DNA of 64,000 nucleotides from Sphingobacteriaceae bacterium (GTDB taxonomy: Bacteria > Bacteroidota > Bacteroidia > Sphingobacteriales > Sphingobacteriaceae), in assembly GCA_947479815.1 (NCBI GenBank), contig CANKAT010000003.1, positions 17,273 to 81,272 of the forward strand, read 5' to 3'. A model generated the notes under the pieces. The model worked only from the letters and a program-made list of their open reading frames with translations. It made no database searches and was not told the origin of the DNA. Shown here piece by piece: positions 55,162 to 64,000 of this stretch (positions within the stretch are counted from its first letter, which is position 1; every line of letters starts with the position of its first letter). The translations under genes and the position numbers were made by a program.

Positions 55162-56901
55162 TTAAATATTTTGCTTTTTTAACTGATCAACGATATATTC
55201 TGAAGCCCGCATCGACAAGGCTAAGATGGTCCAGGTTGGATTTTTATCTGCCTGTGAAACAAATGCACCACCATCTACCACGAACAGATTTTTTACATCA
55301 TGTGCCTGATTATACTTGTTTAGCACCGAAGTATTACGGTCATTACCCATGCGGGTAGTTCCCACTTCATGAATAATCCTGCCTGGTGCTTCAAGTCCGT
55401 ATTTGCGGTCTTCGCCTGGTTTTTCGCCACTTGCAATACCTCCCATAGAATGAATAAGTTCTTCGAAAGTATCCTGCATGTGTTTTGCTTGCTTTACTTC
55501 CTGATCAGTCCAGTTGTAATTAAATTTCAATACTGGAATTCCATATTTATCAACCACACCAGGATCTATTTCACAATAGTTTTCAATTCTTGGAATACTT
55601 TCACCTCTACCGGCAAAACCAACCGTTGAACCGTAGTATCTACGGTAATCATCTTTTAAAGATGCGCCATATCCACCTGCAGCTTTCATTTTACCATCTT
55701 TTCCAGGATATTTTCCGTTAGTATTTTCCATCCCGAATCCAAAACCATACGATGGCATACCTAAGCCACCCCAAAATTCGATATGATAACCACGAGCAAA
55801 ATCAAGCTTTTTATTGTCAAGCCACCAAGGAATATATAAATGCAATCCGCCAACACCATCTTCATTATATCGTTCTCTATCCATTAGCTGCGGGATAAAC
55901 GCACCCCTTGAAGCACCTGTAGAGTCATGTAGATATTTTCCAACCATTCCGCTTGAATTTGCTAATCCATTTGGATGGGCAGAAGATTTAGAGTTAAGGA
56001 GTAAACGAGCAGACTCACAGGCACTTGCAGCCAAAACAACAACCTTTGCATTGACCTGATATTCCTGCATATCAGTCTTATCTACATAAGAAACACCGGT
56101 TGCTTTACCCTCTTTATCCGTTAAAACCTCACGAGCCATAGCGTTTACATAAACATCTGCATTCCCAGTTTTTCTAGCTGGTTTAACCAAACAGGTAGAG
56201 GATGAGAAATCGGCATGAACTGAACAACCACGACTACATTGACTACAAAAAAAGCAGGAGCCGCGATCTTTATTAATAGGTCTTGTTAAAATTGACAATC
56301 TGGCCGGAATAACAGGAATACCAATGTTCGTAGCCGCTTTTTTAATCATTAACTCATGCAGCCTTGGCTTTGGAGGAGGTAAAAAATAACCGTCTGGTTC
56401 ATTATATATTCCTTCCTTAGTACCAAACACACCAATCATTTTATCGACACGATCATAATATGGTTTGACATCATCATAGCCAATTGGCCAATTATCTCCT
56501 AGTCCGTCAAAGTCTCTGCGTTTAAAATCTTTAGGGCCAAAACGAAGGGAAATTCTTCCCCAGTGATTAGTACGGCCACCAAGCATTCTGGAACGAAACC
56601 AATCAAATTGAGTTCCATTATTTCGGGTATAAGGTTCTCCTTCTATTTCCCATCCGCCATAAGCAGCATCAAAGTCGCCAAAGGCACGGTTTGTATTAGC
56701 ACCTCTTCTAGGAGATTCATAAGGCCATTTTAATTGAGTTTGTTGTTCAGGGTTGGCCGGGTCATAATCAGGTCCTGCTTCTAACAATGCGACCTTTAAT
56801 CCAGCTTCTGTAAGTATTTTTACCGCCATTCCTCCACCTGCACCTGAACCCACAATACATACGTCGTATAATTCGCCCTTGGTTTTAATTTCTATAGCCA
56901 T
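55162..56901 (-). CDS. GMC family FAD oxidoreductase (gluconate 2-dehydrogenase-like)
   Basis: 579 residues. FAD-binding motif CIVGSGAGGGMAVKILTEAGL (about 14-34), FDWFRSRMLGGRTNHWGRIS (about 98-117), and a C-terminal HEVGTTRMG ... FVVDGGAF.SQ.DKNPTWTILAL block containing the active-site His/Asn. A cluster CFFCSQCSRGC (about 214-224) is typical of a subgroup and may bind a metal or Fe-S centre; this is inferred. Likely oxidises a sugar or sugar acid in the periplasm, with the Tat-exported small subunit as partner. Confidence 0.9.
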   Translation of the reverse strand: MAIEIKTKGELYDVCIVGSGAGGGMAVKILTEAGLKVALLEAGPDYDPANPEQQTQLKWPYESPRRGANTNRAFGDFDAAYGGWEIEGEPYTRNNGTQFDWFRSRMLGGRTNHWGRISLRFGPKDFKRRDFDGLGDNWPIGYDDVKPYYDRVDKMIGVFGTKEGIYNEPDGYFLPPPKPRLHELMIKKAATNIGIPVIPARLSILTRPINKDRGSCFFCSQCSRGCSVHADFSSSTCLVKPARKTGNADVYVNAMAREVLTDKEGKATGVSYVDKTDMQEYQVNAKVVVLAASACESARLLLNSKSSAHPNGLANSSGMVGKYLHDSTGASRGAFIPQLMDRERYNEDGVGGLHLYIPWWLDNKKLDFARGYHIEFWGGLGMPSYGFGFGMENTNGKYPGKDGKMKAAGGYGASLKDDYRRYYGSTVGFAGRGESIPRIENYCEIDPGVVDKYGIPVLKFNYNWTDQEVKQAKHMQDTFEELIHSMGGIASGEKPGEDRKYGLEAPGRIIHEVGTTRMGNDRNTSVLNKYNQAHDVKNLFVVDGGAFVSQADKNPTWTILALSMRASEYIVDQLKKQNI

Positions 56902-57014
56902 CAGATAATAGTGTTATAACCTTTTACTTAAAAAGTTTTTTGAAAATAAACAATATTTATTTGCCCAAAGAAAATATAATTACAGAACTAATTTTTTTGA
57001 CTTAATTATATTAA

Positions 57015-57515
57015 TCAAGAAAAGATCATCATGACCTGATTCTTTTCAACTTTATCGCCGGGGTTTATTTTTATTTTCTTGATAATCACATCGGCTGGAG
57101 CTTTAATAATATTTTCCATCTTCATTGCTTCAAGAACAAGTAAATTTCCTCCCTTTTGAACCTCTTCGCCTTCTGAAGCCAAAATTCTTAAAACCAAACC
57201 AGGCATAGGAGCCTTAATTTCAGCAATCGTTGCGGTAGTCAAATTATCCATTCCCAATTGATGTAAAAGTTCATCAAACTGATCCGTCATTTGCATGGAG
57301 TATATCGTATTGCCCACTTTAACAGAACAGGTTTTTTGTTCCTTATCAAAGTCGATGAGCTCAGCATTGAATGATCTATTATTATAAAGAACGTGAAATG
57401 ACCGGCTATTTATCTTTAAAATATCTCCATGAAAAGGAAGGCCATTGATTACTATTTGATTCAATTCTGAAGAAAGTTCAAAATTGAACTTGTTATTTAC
57501 CTTTATCTTGAGCAT
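57015..57515 (-). CDS. Biotinyl/lipoyl carrier protein (BCCP-like)
   Basis: 166 residues. The C-terminal biotinyl domain (about 90-166) has EIKAPMPGLVLRI and the attachment motif LEAMKMENI, with the Lys in MKM. The N-terminal 85 residues are unlike the short BCCP of E. coli but match carboxylase carrier subunits of Bacteroidota. It starts 3 bp after the DUF4159 gene. No biotin carboxylase or carboxyltransferase gene is nearby, so its partner must be elsewhere. Confidence 0.88.
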   Translation of the reverse strand: MLKIKVNNKFNFELSSELNQIVINGLPFHGDILKINSRSFHVLYNNRSFNAELIDFDKEQKTCSVKVGNTIYSMQMTDQFDELLHQLGMDNLTTATIAEIKAPMPGLVLRILASEGEEVQKGGNLLVLEAMKMENIIKAPADVIIKKIKINPGDKVEKNQVMMIFS

Positions 57516-57518
57516 GAA

Positions 57519-58190
57519 TTACTGTGTTAAAGCGTACTGTATTAAATTTGACCCCATTTTTAGAGCCCTTTGCCTTGATTCTTCTGAATCGCCGGCATAA
57601 GTTCCTGAATCTTCCCAGCCATTACCCAGGTCGCTTTCAAAAGTATAAAAACAAACAACCCTTCCTTGATAAATCAAAGCCATTCCCTGCGGACGTTTAC
57701 CGTCGTGTTCATGAATTTTAGGAAGACCAGATGGAAATTTGAATTTTTGATTATATAGGATATGGTTAGCAGGCAACTCTTGAAAATCAAGTTCAGGAAA
57801 AACCCGTTTCATTTGCGGTCTGATAAATTTATCCAAGCCGTAATTATCATCAATATGCAAAAATCCGCCACCCATTAAATACTTACGTAAATTTGCTGCT
57901 TCCTGATCACTGAACACTATATTGCCATGCCCAGTTAAATATACAAATGGGTAATTAAAAATATCTGAACTTCCAGCTTCAACAATGGCCTCATCCTTTT
58001 CAAAGTTGGTGCCCAAATTCTTATTGCAAAAACTGATCAAATTTGAAAGAGCAGTACGGTTGGCATACCAATCACCACCGCCATTATATTTCAGTTTTGC
58101 CAGCTTATAGGAAGGAGCGATAAAAGAAAAAGATAGTACTCCAAAAAGGAACACTATAAATATTAAGCCAGCGCTTAATAAATTCCTCAT
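57519..58190 (-). CDS. DUF4159 domain protein
   Basis: 223 residues. An N-terminal membrane helix or signal (about 5-26) precedes the DUF4159 body: KLKYNGGGDWYANRTALSNL (about 33-52), YLTGHGNIVFSD, LRKYLMGGGFLHIDDN (about 102-117) and VFPELDF. The fold is related to class-I glutamine-amidotransferase-like/ThuA-like domains. Function unknown. It overlaps rsmE by 4 bp (ATGA). Confidence 0.88.
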   Translation of the reverse strand: MRNLLSAGLIFIVFLFGVLSFSFIAPSYKLAKLKYNGGGDWYANRTALSNLISFCNKNLGTNFEKDEAIVEAGSSDIFNYPFVYLTGHGNIVFSDQEAANLRKYLMGGGFLHIDDNYGLDKFIRPQMKRVFPELDFQELPANHILYNQKFKFPSGLPKIHEHDGKRPQGMALIYQGRVVCFYTFESDLGNGWEDSGTYAGDSEESRQRALKMGSNLIQYALTQ

Positions 58191-58888
58191 CTGTTTAAAA
58201 AATTTAGTTCAAAACAAGCTTCTAGAGCTGCAGTTTCGGTTCTCAACCTTGAATTGCCAAGGCTTACAGGAACAAAATCATTATTTACAGCAGCTTCAAG
58301 CTCCTCATGAGTGAAATCACCTTCGGGTCCAATCACTATTAAATAAGTTGAATTTAGAATAAGCTGGTCCTTAATTGTAGACTTGGCTCCTTCCATACAA
58401 TGAGCTATAAACTTTTGTGAGGTTCTACTTTTAGTTATAAAATCACCATAACGAACGGCTTCATTAAGAACTGGATGGTAGGCCTTAATAGATTGTTTTA
58501 TTGCTGAGGTAATTACTTTATTCAAGCGTTCGGTTTTTATTTCCTTTCGTTCAGAACGATCACAAATTATTGGAGTAATTTCATCGATACCAATCTCTGT
58601 GGCCTTTTCTAAAAACCATTCAACACGCTCAATATTTTTAGTTGGAGCAATTGCGATATGTACATAATGGTTTCGCTTTCCAAAATCTTCAATCTTGCTC
58701 AGAATTTTAAGTTTTGTTCTTTTGGGATGAGGATCTTCTACAATAGCATCAAAAAATCCTCCTTTGCCATCCACCAGATAAAGTGTATTTCCTGCAACAA
58801 GCCTTAGAACTTTTATACAGTGTTTACTTTCTTCTTCGCTAAGAATATAGGTATCTGAATGAATATCGGGTGTATAGAAAATATGCAT
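58187..58888 (-). CDS. rsmE: 16S rRNA (uracil-1498-N3)-methyltransferase
   Basis: 233 residues. Methylates U1498 of 16S rRNA. SPOUT/trefoil-knot C-terminus with VIGPEGDFTHEELEAA (about 185-200) and VSLGNSRLRTETAALEACF (about 208-226); N-terminal PUA-like portion with HCIKVLRL (about 23-30). It starts 15 bp after the CNNM/CorC gene and shares an operon with DUF4159 and the carrier protein. Confidence 0.96.
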   Translation of the reverse strand: MHIFYTPDIHSDTYILSEEESKHCIKVLRLVAGNTLYLVDGKGGFFDAIVEDPHPKRTKLKILSKIEDFGKRNHYVHIAIAPTKNIERVEWFLEKATEIGIDEITPIICDRSERKEIKTERLNKVITSAIKQSIKAYHPVLNEAVRYGDFITKSRTSQKFIAHCMEGAKSTIKDQLILNSTYLIVIGPEGDFTHEELEAAVNNDFVPVSLGNSRLRTETAALEACFELNFLNR

Positions 58889-58903
58889 TGTCCGACCTCC
58901 TTT

Positions 58904-60223
58904 TTAGTGTAAATCTATGGCATCCTCACGATTAATTACCAATTCAAGTTTGACAGATTCAACGTTTTGATCTGCTTTTTTAAGAATGGTAATAGTATAT
59001 CCATTGAAATCACTTGTTTCACCAACGTCGGGTATCTTTCCAAAAATTTCGCTAACCAGGCCAGCAACTGTATCATAATCGCCATCTTCAGGAAGATCAT
59101 GTGGAAGGAACTCATTAACATCATAAATTGAGGCCGTAGCATCAATAATAAATTCATTTTTAGAAATTATTTCAACTATTGGCTTTTCTTCATCATATTC
59201 ATCCTGAATTTCGCCTACTAACTCTTCCATAATATCTTCAAGAGTTACCATTCCAGCCGTACCACCAAATTCATCAAGAACGATTGCAATTTGGATGCGC
59301 TTTAACTGAAGTTCACTTAGCAGATCATTGATTTTTTTGGTTTCAGGAATAAAATATGGAATACGTATGATATCTTTAAGGATACACTCTTTATTTTCAG
59401 CTAATAAAGGAAGAATGTCTTTTGCATGAACAATTCCAACTATCTTATCAATAGTTTCATCATATACTGGAATTCTGGAATACCCTTCATGGATAATAAT
59501 ATCAAGGACTTCCTTATGAGAAGTGTTTAATTCAATTCCTGATATCTTGGTTCTAGGAACCATAATATTTTTTACAACGCGCTCATTAAAATCAAAAACA
59601 TTTTTAATCAGCTCATGTTCATTGGTTTCTAAGGCACCACTTTCTTTTCCCTGGTCAAGCAAATACTGCAATTCTTCTGAACTGTGGTGAGCCTCATGAC
59701 CACCAATTGTACTTATTCCAAGTAGTTTCAATATAAAATTAGCGAAACCATTGAGCAGCCAAATAAAAGGCCTGAATAACAGATAGAAAAAGTGAAGGGG
59801 TAAAGCTATACCCATAGTGGTACCTATCGGGCGTTGAATGGCTAGTGATTTAGGTGCCAATTCTCCAAAAACAATATGTAAAACTGTAATGATTGCGAAT
59901 GCGAGTACATGTCCAATATTGGTAGCAACTGCCGACGACATATCAACTTGTATAAAATTGAAGAACCGGCTAACAATATCAGTCATCACCGCTTCACCTA
60001 CCCAACCTAAACCAAGAGATGCCAAGGTTATCCCCAACTGGGTTGCAGCTAGATAGCCATCCAGATGCTGGGTCATATGTTTTGCGATTTTTGCTACACG
60101 GCTACCTGTTTTTGCTTTAATTTCTATCTGGGATGCACGAACTTTTACCAGAGCAAATTCTGCGGCAACAAAAAATCCATTAAGAAAAACAAGAAAGAAA
60201 GTAAAAAATAATGCGAGACCCAT
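58904..60223 (-). CDS. CNNM/CorC-domain transporter (hemolysin family protein)
   Basis: 439 residues. DUF21/CNNM membrane domain (about 1-185, four helices), two CBS domains (about 215-330: IMVPRTKISGIELN, YSRIPVYDETIDKIVGIVHAKDIL) and a CorC_HlyC domain (about 350-435). Likely involved in Mg2+ or Co2+ efflux/homeostasis; the 'hemolysin' label is historical. It starts 5 bp after the restored stop codon of ppa, so both were once co-transcribed. Confidence 0.93.
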   Translation of the reverse strand: MGLALFFTFFLVFLNGFFVAAEFALVKVRASQIEIKAKTGSRVAKIAKHMTQHLDGYLAATQLGITLASLGLGWVGEAVMTDIVSRFFNFIQVDMSSAVATNIGHVLAFAIITVLHIVFGELAPKSLAIQRPIGTTMGIALPLHFFYLLFRPFIWLLNGFANFILKLLGISTIGGHEAHHSSEELQYLLDQGKESGALETNEHELIKNVFDFNERVVKNIMVPRTKISGIELNTSHKEVLDIIIHEGYSRIPVYDETIDKIVGIVHAKDILPLLAENKECILKDIIRIPYFIPETKKINDLLSELQLKRIQIAIVLDEFGGTAGMVTLEDIMEELVGEIQDEYDEEKPIVEIISKNEFIIDATASIYDVNEFLPHDLPEDGDYDTVAGLVSEIFGKIPDVGETSDFNGYTITILKKADQNVESVKLELVINREDAIDLH

Positions 60224-60228
60224 AATGA

Positions 60229-60770
60229 CTATAAATTTACAAAAGTGGTCTTATACAATTCTAAACTTTCTCTAATTACTATATAAGCATAATTCTTGCC
60301 AAGCAAATGTTCAATACTGACATTTTTCAGTTCAAGTGCCTTATAATCCTGAAAAAATCTAACAATTTCTGTCATAGTATGAGGGGGATTTCCTTAAGAT
60401 CTTCAATATAGTTTACTGACATATCATTTTTAGCTACAGCAATAATTTTATCATCCTGCTCGCCATTATCAACCATATGCATGACTCCAATAACTTTTGC
60501 TTCAACAATCGACATAGGATAAACATCCACAGAACATAATACTAATATATCCAATGGATCTTTATCATCACAATAGGTTTGTGGGATAAAGCCATAGTTA
60601 GCAGGGTACATCACTGAAGAGAATAATACTCGGTCAAGCTTGATCAGGCCCGACTCTTTATCAATTTCATATTTAGCTTTTGACCCTTTAGGAATTTCTA
60701 TAATAGCATTTACAATAGAAGGGATATCTTCGCCAGGAGAAACATTATGCCAGGGATGGTCTTTACTCAT
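60229..60770 (-). pseudogene. ppa: Inorganic pyrophosphatase, disrupted by a 1-bp frameshift
   Basis: The first 128 residues are a normal family I pyrophosphatase: [41 protein letters not shown] (active-site Asp cluster), EDLKEIP. After EIP the frame reads LIL and stops at 60372. Adding one C to the run of five C (60381-60385) restores [15 protein letters not shown] and runs on to TAG at 60229-60231, giving the usual length of about 180 residues. The catalytic Lys/Tyr of the C-terminus (DYK) is lost in the short form. A homopolymer sequencing error is the simplest explanation; a real mutation or programmed slip cannot be excluded. Confidence 0.85.
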
Positions 60771-60775
60771 GTTTT

Positions 60776-61435
60776 TTAAGGATTGGGCTCTTCATCATCG
60801 CTTCTGTCTCCTCCGATTTTCCTTTTTAAATACGTTATAATAAGCGGAATAGTAGTAATTAAAATGAAACCAACTATGATGTATAATAAGTAATCATTGA
60901 TCTCCTTTTCAAAACTTCGTCCAAGAAAGAATCCCAGCAAAGCTAAAGATGTAATCCAAAGAAAAGCACCGGCAATATTATAAAATGCAAATTTTTTAAA
61001 ATCAAGCTTTACTATACCTGCAATAATGGGTGCGAAGGTGCGTACTATAGGTATGAACCTACCCATGATCAAGGCAAAAGCCCCTTGTTTCCGATAATAA
61101 ACCTCAGCTGCTTTTAGGTATTTCTTTTTAAAGAAAAAAGTATCTTCTCTCTGATACAAAACAGGTCCGGTTTTATGACCAAACCAATAACCAACAAAAT
61201 TTCCACTAACCGCTGCAGCAATTAAACCTACAATTAAAATGAAAATAGATACATCCAGTTTTCCTGTGGCTACAAACATGCCTGCAAGAAATAATAGGTA
61301 ATCTCCTGGAAGAAAAAATCCAAAAAACAATCCTGTCTCGGCAAAAATGACGAAAAGAAGAAGATAAAATCCTCCTTCCCTAAGTAGTTTTACCGGATCA
61401 ATAAGATGTTGAAGATAATCCCAAATCTCGTGCAT
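60776..61435 (-). CDS. DedA family membrane protein
   Basis: 219 residues from the ATG at 61433-61435 (a TTG four codons upstream is rejected). SNARE-associated/DedA fold with [18 protein letters not shown] (about 37-54), the conserved GxxxG and R in [20 protein letters not shown] (about 126-145) and about five membrane segments. DedA proteins act in undecaprenyl-phosphate or lipid flipping and membrane homeostasis. It lies 5 bp upstream of ppa. Confidence 0.92.
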   Translation of the reverse strand: MHEIWDYLQHLIDPVKLLREGGFYLLLFVIFAETGLFFGFFLPGDYLLFLAGMFVATGKLDVSIFILIVGLIAAAVSGNFVGYWFGHKTGPVLYQREDTFFFKKKYLKAAEVYYRKQGAFALIMGRFIPIVRTFAPIIAGIVKLDFKKFAFYNIAGAFLWITSLALLGFFLGRSFEKEINDYLLYIIVGFILITTIPLIITYLKRKIGGDRSDDEEPNP

Positions 61436-61479
61436 AATTCTATACAAGTAAAGCTACACTATTTATAGAATATTTTAGA

Positions 61480-62859
61480 CTAGAAAAGGTTGGATATAAA
61501 ACCTGGATACACACCAATTATGATAGTAAGAAGTGCAGAAAATCCGAGTACAAAATTAAAGTAAGGTGAAGACTGCAGCTCATTTCGTTCTGCAGATTTA
61601 AAATACATGGCTACAATAACTTTTAAATAATAGAAGATGCCTATCACTGCATTCACTACTGCAAGAATTACTAGGATGATATGATACTCTGAAAGAGCAG
61701 TTGAAAACATCATGAACTTACCAATAAATCCAGCCGTTAAAGGTATTCCCGCAAGAGAGAGCATTGCAACTGTTAGGGTAAAGGCTATAAATGGATTTTT
61801 ACGTGCCAATCCATTGAAGCTTTCAAAATTATCAGATCCGGTTTGGCGCTTAACAAGGATCAATACTGCGAATGCAATAATTGATGCAATAGAATAAGCA
61901 CTTGCATAAACAAACACTGAGTTTCCAGAAAGCGGTCCTAAAGCAACGATAGCAAAAAGCATATAACCTGCATGTGAAATGCTTGAAAATGCAAGCATTC
62001 TTTTAAAACTATGTTGATACAGGGCTGTAACATTCCCTATAAACAAAGTCAATACCGAGATAACCAGCAGCGATGGCATCCAGAAATCATGTAATGGTGC
62101 AAAACAGACCATGAACAATCGAAGAAATGCAGCAAATCCGGCTGTTTTAACTACTGTGCTCATGAAGGCAGTGATCAGGGTTGGAGATCCCTCGTAAACA
62201 TCGGGTGTCCAGAAATGAAAAGGAGCAGCTCCTATTTTAAAGCTTAGTCCGATGATCATCAACGTAACTCCACTATAAAAAAGAGGTGATATTCCACTTG
62301 GGTTTGAAATGACATATTCTTTGATGGCACCGAGGTCGAAACTTCCACTTGCCCCATAAAGGAATGCTATTCCAAGTAATAGAAATCCTGTTGAAAACGC
62401 ACCCATCAAAAAATACTTCAATGCAGCTTCATTCGATTTGAAATCATGTTTTCTGATGCCAGCAAGAATATATAAACTCACTGACATGATCTCTATACCA
62501 ATAAACAACATGGAAAGATTATGAAATGAAACCATAACTAGAATTCCAATCAATGCGAAAAGTATAATGGTATAGTATTCTGCCACATGTTCACTGATAT
62601 GCTCAAAATAATCTTTGGAAATTAGCAGGATAAGCATAGTTGAAACTATACAGATCGAAGTAAATGCTACTGCAAAATTATCAAACAGCATCATACCGCT
62701 ATAAATTGGCGCCGCACCAGAATTCCATTCCAGAATACTCAAAACCAGGGCAGCTCCCAAACCTAATAAGGTTACAGGCAGCAAAGCATTTTTTGCCTTA
62801 TACAAGCCTAGGTAAAGTACCAAAATGGCTAAAACAGACAGAGTAATTAATGCGTTCAT
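61480..62859 (-). CDS. nuoN: NADH-quinone oxidoreductase subunit N
   Basis: 459 residues with about 14 membrane helices. Proton-pumping subunit of complex I. Family features: FHNLSMLFIGIEIMSVSLYIL (about 112-132), the lysine in FKIGAAPFHFWTPDVYEGSP (about 207-226), and KRMLAFSSISHAGY (about 285-298). It starts 4 bp after the nuoM stop codon in the usual nuoL-M-N order. End of the operon; a dedA gene follows after 44 bp. Confidence 0.97.
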   Translation of the reverse strand: MNALITLSVLAILVLYLGLYKAKNALLPVTLLGLGAALVLSILEWNSGAAPIYSGMMLFDNFAVAFTSICIVSTMLILLISKDYFEHISEHVAEYYTIILFALIGILVMVSFHNLSMLFIGIEIMSVSLYILAGIRKHDFKSNEAALKYFLMGAFSTGFLLLGIAFLYGASGSFDLGAIKEYVISNPSGISPLFYSGVTLMIIGLSFKIGAAPFHFWTPDVYEGSPTLITAFMSTVVKTAGFAAFLRLFMVCFAPLHDFWMPSLLVISVLTLFIGNVTALYQHSFKRMLAFSSISHAGYMLFAIVALGPLSGNSVFVYASAYSIASIIAFAVLILVKRQTGSDNFESFNGLARKNPFIAFTLTVAMLSLAGIPLTAGFIGKFMMFSTALSEYHIILVILAVVNAVIGIFYYLKVIVAMYFKSAERNELQSSPYFNFVLGFSALLTIIIGVYPGFISNLF

Positions 62860-62863
62860 GCTT

Positions 62864-64000
62864 TTATTTAACTAAAATCTTTTGATTAACCTGCTCAAGC
62901 AGATTGATAACTGCCGCCTCCGAAATATTCAGAATGGGCTGAGGGTATACCCCTATAAAAATAATCAGAACTGAAATGATCAGTAATACGGATTTCTCTG
63001 TACCATCTAAATCTGTAAATACGGAAGTATTGGTATTAGCCTGACCAAGCATTGCTTTTTGATACATTCTGAGCATGTATACCGCTCCAAGGATTATGGT
63101 CAAACCGGCAATTGCAGCATACCATAAATTGTAATTATAGACGCCCATTAGCAAGAGGAATTCTCCTACAAAACCATTGGTCAAAGGCAATGCAACTGTG
63201 CCTAGTAAGACAATTAGAAATGCAATAGCCAACATTGGAGCAGGCTTTGCTATGCCACCCATCAGGCTTAAGTCACGGGTATTCATTCTACGAATAATGA
63301 TATCTGCAATAAAGAACATACCAATTACATTGATACCATGATTCAGCATCTGTATCATGGCTCCCTGTAAACCCTGAACATTCCAGGAAAAAATACCTGC
63401 AGAGATCAATCCTACGTGAGCAATTGAAGAATAAGCAATCAATCGCTTAATATCATTTTGTGTAAATGCAATAATTGAAGCATAAACAATACCTATTACA
63501 GATAGAATCAAGGCTGTTTCACCCCAAGCCTGAAACCCAAGTGGGGCAACAGGAATTAACCATCGTATCACACCATAAATACCCATTTTAAGCATTATAC
63601 CAGCAAGAAGCATGGTACCCGCTGTTGGTGCTTCTGTATAAGTATCAGGCTGCCAAGTATGAAATGGGAATACTGGCATCTTTATGGCAAAGGCTACAAA
63701 GAATGCCCAAAATATCCATCCCTGGGTAACTGCATCAAGCTCCAGTTTATAAAACTCTGAAATATCATAACTATTACCAGGAGTTTGCAAATGAAGATAA
63801 ATGATAGCAATCAGCATCAATAAACTTCCGGCAATTGTATAAACAAAGAATTTAAGATTAGCCTTGATCCGATTTTCTCCACCCCATAATGCACAGATAA
63901 AGTATACTGGAATCAGGGCTACTTCCCAGCCCACATAGAATAAAAAAGCATCAAGAGCTGTAAATACAATGAGTAAACCACTTTGCATAAAGAATATCAA
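62864..64000 (-). CDS. nuoM: NADH-quinone oxidoreductase subunit M, partial (5' end outside)
   Basis: 378 visible residues; the N-terminal part lies beyond the right edge. Proton-pumping antiporter-like subunit of complex I. FYVGWEVALIPVYFICALWGG (about 20-40 of the visible part) and the KMPVFPFHTWQPDTYTEAPTAGTMLLAGIMLKMGIYG block (about 108-144) with key lysines, and IKRLIAYSSIAHVG, are present. Next in line is nuoN, 4 bp downstream. Confidence 0.97.
   Translation of the reverse strand: MIFFMQSGLLIVFTALDAFLFYVGWEVALIPVYFICALWGGENRIKANLKFFVYTIAGSLLMLIAIIYLHLQTPGNSYDISEFYKLELDAVTQGWIFWAFFVAFAIKMPVFPFHTWQPDTYTEAPTAGTMLLAGIMLKMGIYGVIRWLIPVAPLGFQAWGETALILSVIGIVYASIIAFTQNDIKRLIAYSSIAHVGLISAGIFSWNVQGLQGAMIQMLNHGINVIGMFFIADIIIRRMNTRDLSLMGGIAKPAPMLAIAFLIVLLGTVALPLTNGFVGEFLLLMGVYNYNLWYAAIAGLTIILGAVYMLRMYQKAMLGQANTNTSVFTDLDGTEKSVLLIISVLIIFIGVYPQPILNISEAAVINLLEQVNQKILVK

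Overview
The window reads as a low-GC chromosomal segment of a Bacteroidota bacterium, most likely Sphingobacteriaceae (Pedobacter-like). The evidence is the mix of Bacteroidota-specific families (GldJ, PorV, DUF2480, DUF3108, DUF3109, DUF4834, UpxY-type antiterminators, SLBB polysaccharide export), start sites without clear Shine-Dalgarno sequences, several exact TAnnTTTG promoter elements, and intergenic regions packed with interspersed repeats. The genus is inferred from gene content, not proven.

Layout. (1) 1-17.1 kb: a surface-polysaccharide locus, nearly all on the minus strand. It has a polysaccharide ABC exporter (ATPase cut by the left edge, plus permease), a Wzz-like co-polymerase, a large SLBB outer-membrane exporter, GDP-mannose dehydratase and GDP-fucose synthase (GDP-L-fucose supply), a TviB/WbpO-like nucleotide-sugar 6-dehydrogenase (uronic acid supply), RfbA (dTDP-glucose), and a regulatory pair: a winged-helix protein with a degenerate nucleotidyltransferase domain and a UpxY-type antiterminator, preceded by an operator-like palindrome. 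A RhuM/PLD-like accessory gene, an acyltransferase membrane protein and a secreted hydrolase sit in repeat-rich gaps. (2) 17.3-30.6 kb: housekeeping genes: DUF3109, DUF3108, DUF2480, a SurA/PpiD-like chaperone, LptC, an outer-membrane protein, CoaX, a membrane protein, DinB-like and HAD proteins, UvrB, YwbE, DUF4834. (3) 30.7-43.4 kb: a second glycan region: YfhO membrane protein, three glycosyltransferases, three SAM methyltransferases, a flippase, and an embedded PVC-type c-haem protein. (4) 43.5-64 kb: TypA, a small Cys-rich membrane protein, IspF, PorV and GldJ (type IX secretion/gliding), a TonB receptor, a YncE/phosphatase fusion, a GMC oxidoreductase with its small subunit, a biotinyl carrier protein, DUF4159, RsmE, a CNNM/CorC protein, a frameshifted inorganic pyrophosphatase, DedA, NuoN and the 3' part of nuoM.

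The most unusual content is intergenic. At least six repeat families occur: a composite multi-hairpin element of about 300-450 bp (around 5.4, 15.9, 27.6 and 35.6-36.4 kb), MITE-like inverted repeats ending in CGTCATTTCGA, BIME-like hairpin trios built on GACTGACGAAATCA, the 18-bp palindrome ACCCGATAGCTATCGGGT, degenerate minisatellites, and short hairpins that supply the last codons of two genes. Two copies of the composite element lie between long direct duplications of flanking DNA. The other strong observation is that the pyrophosphatase gene is split by a one-base deletion in a C run.
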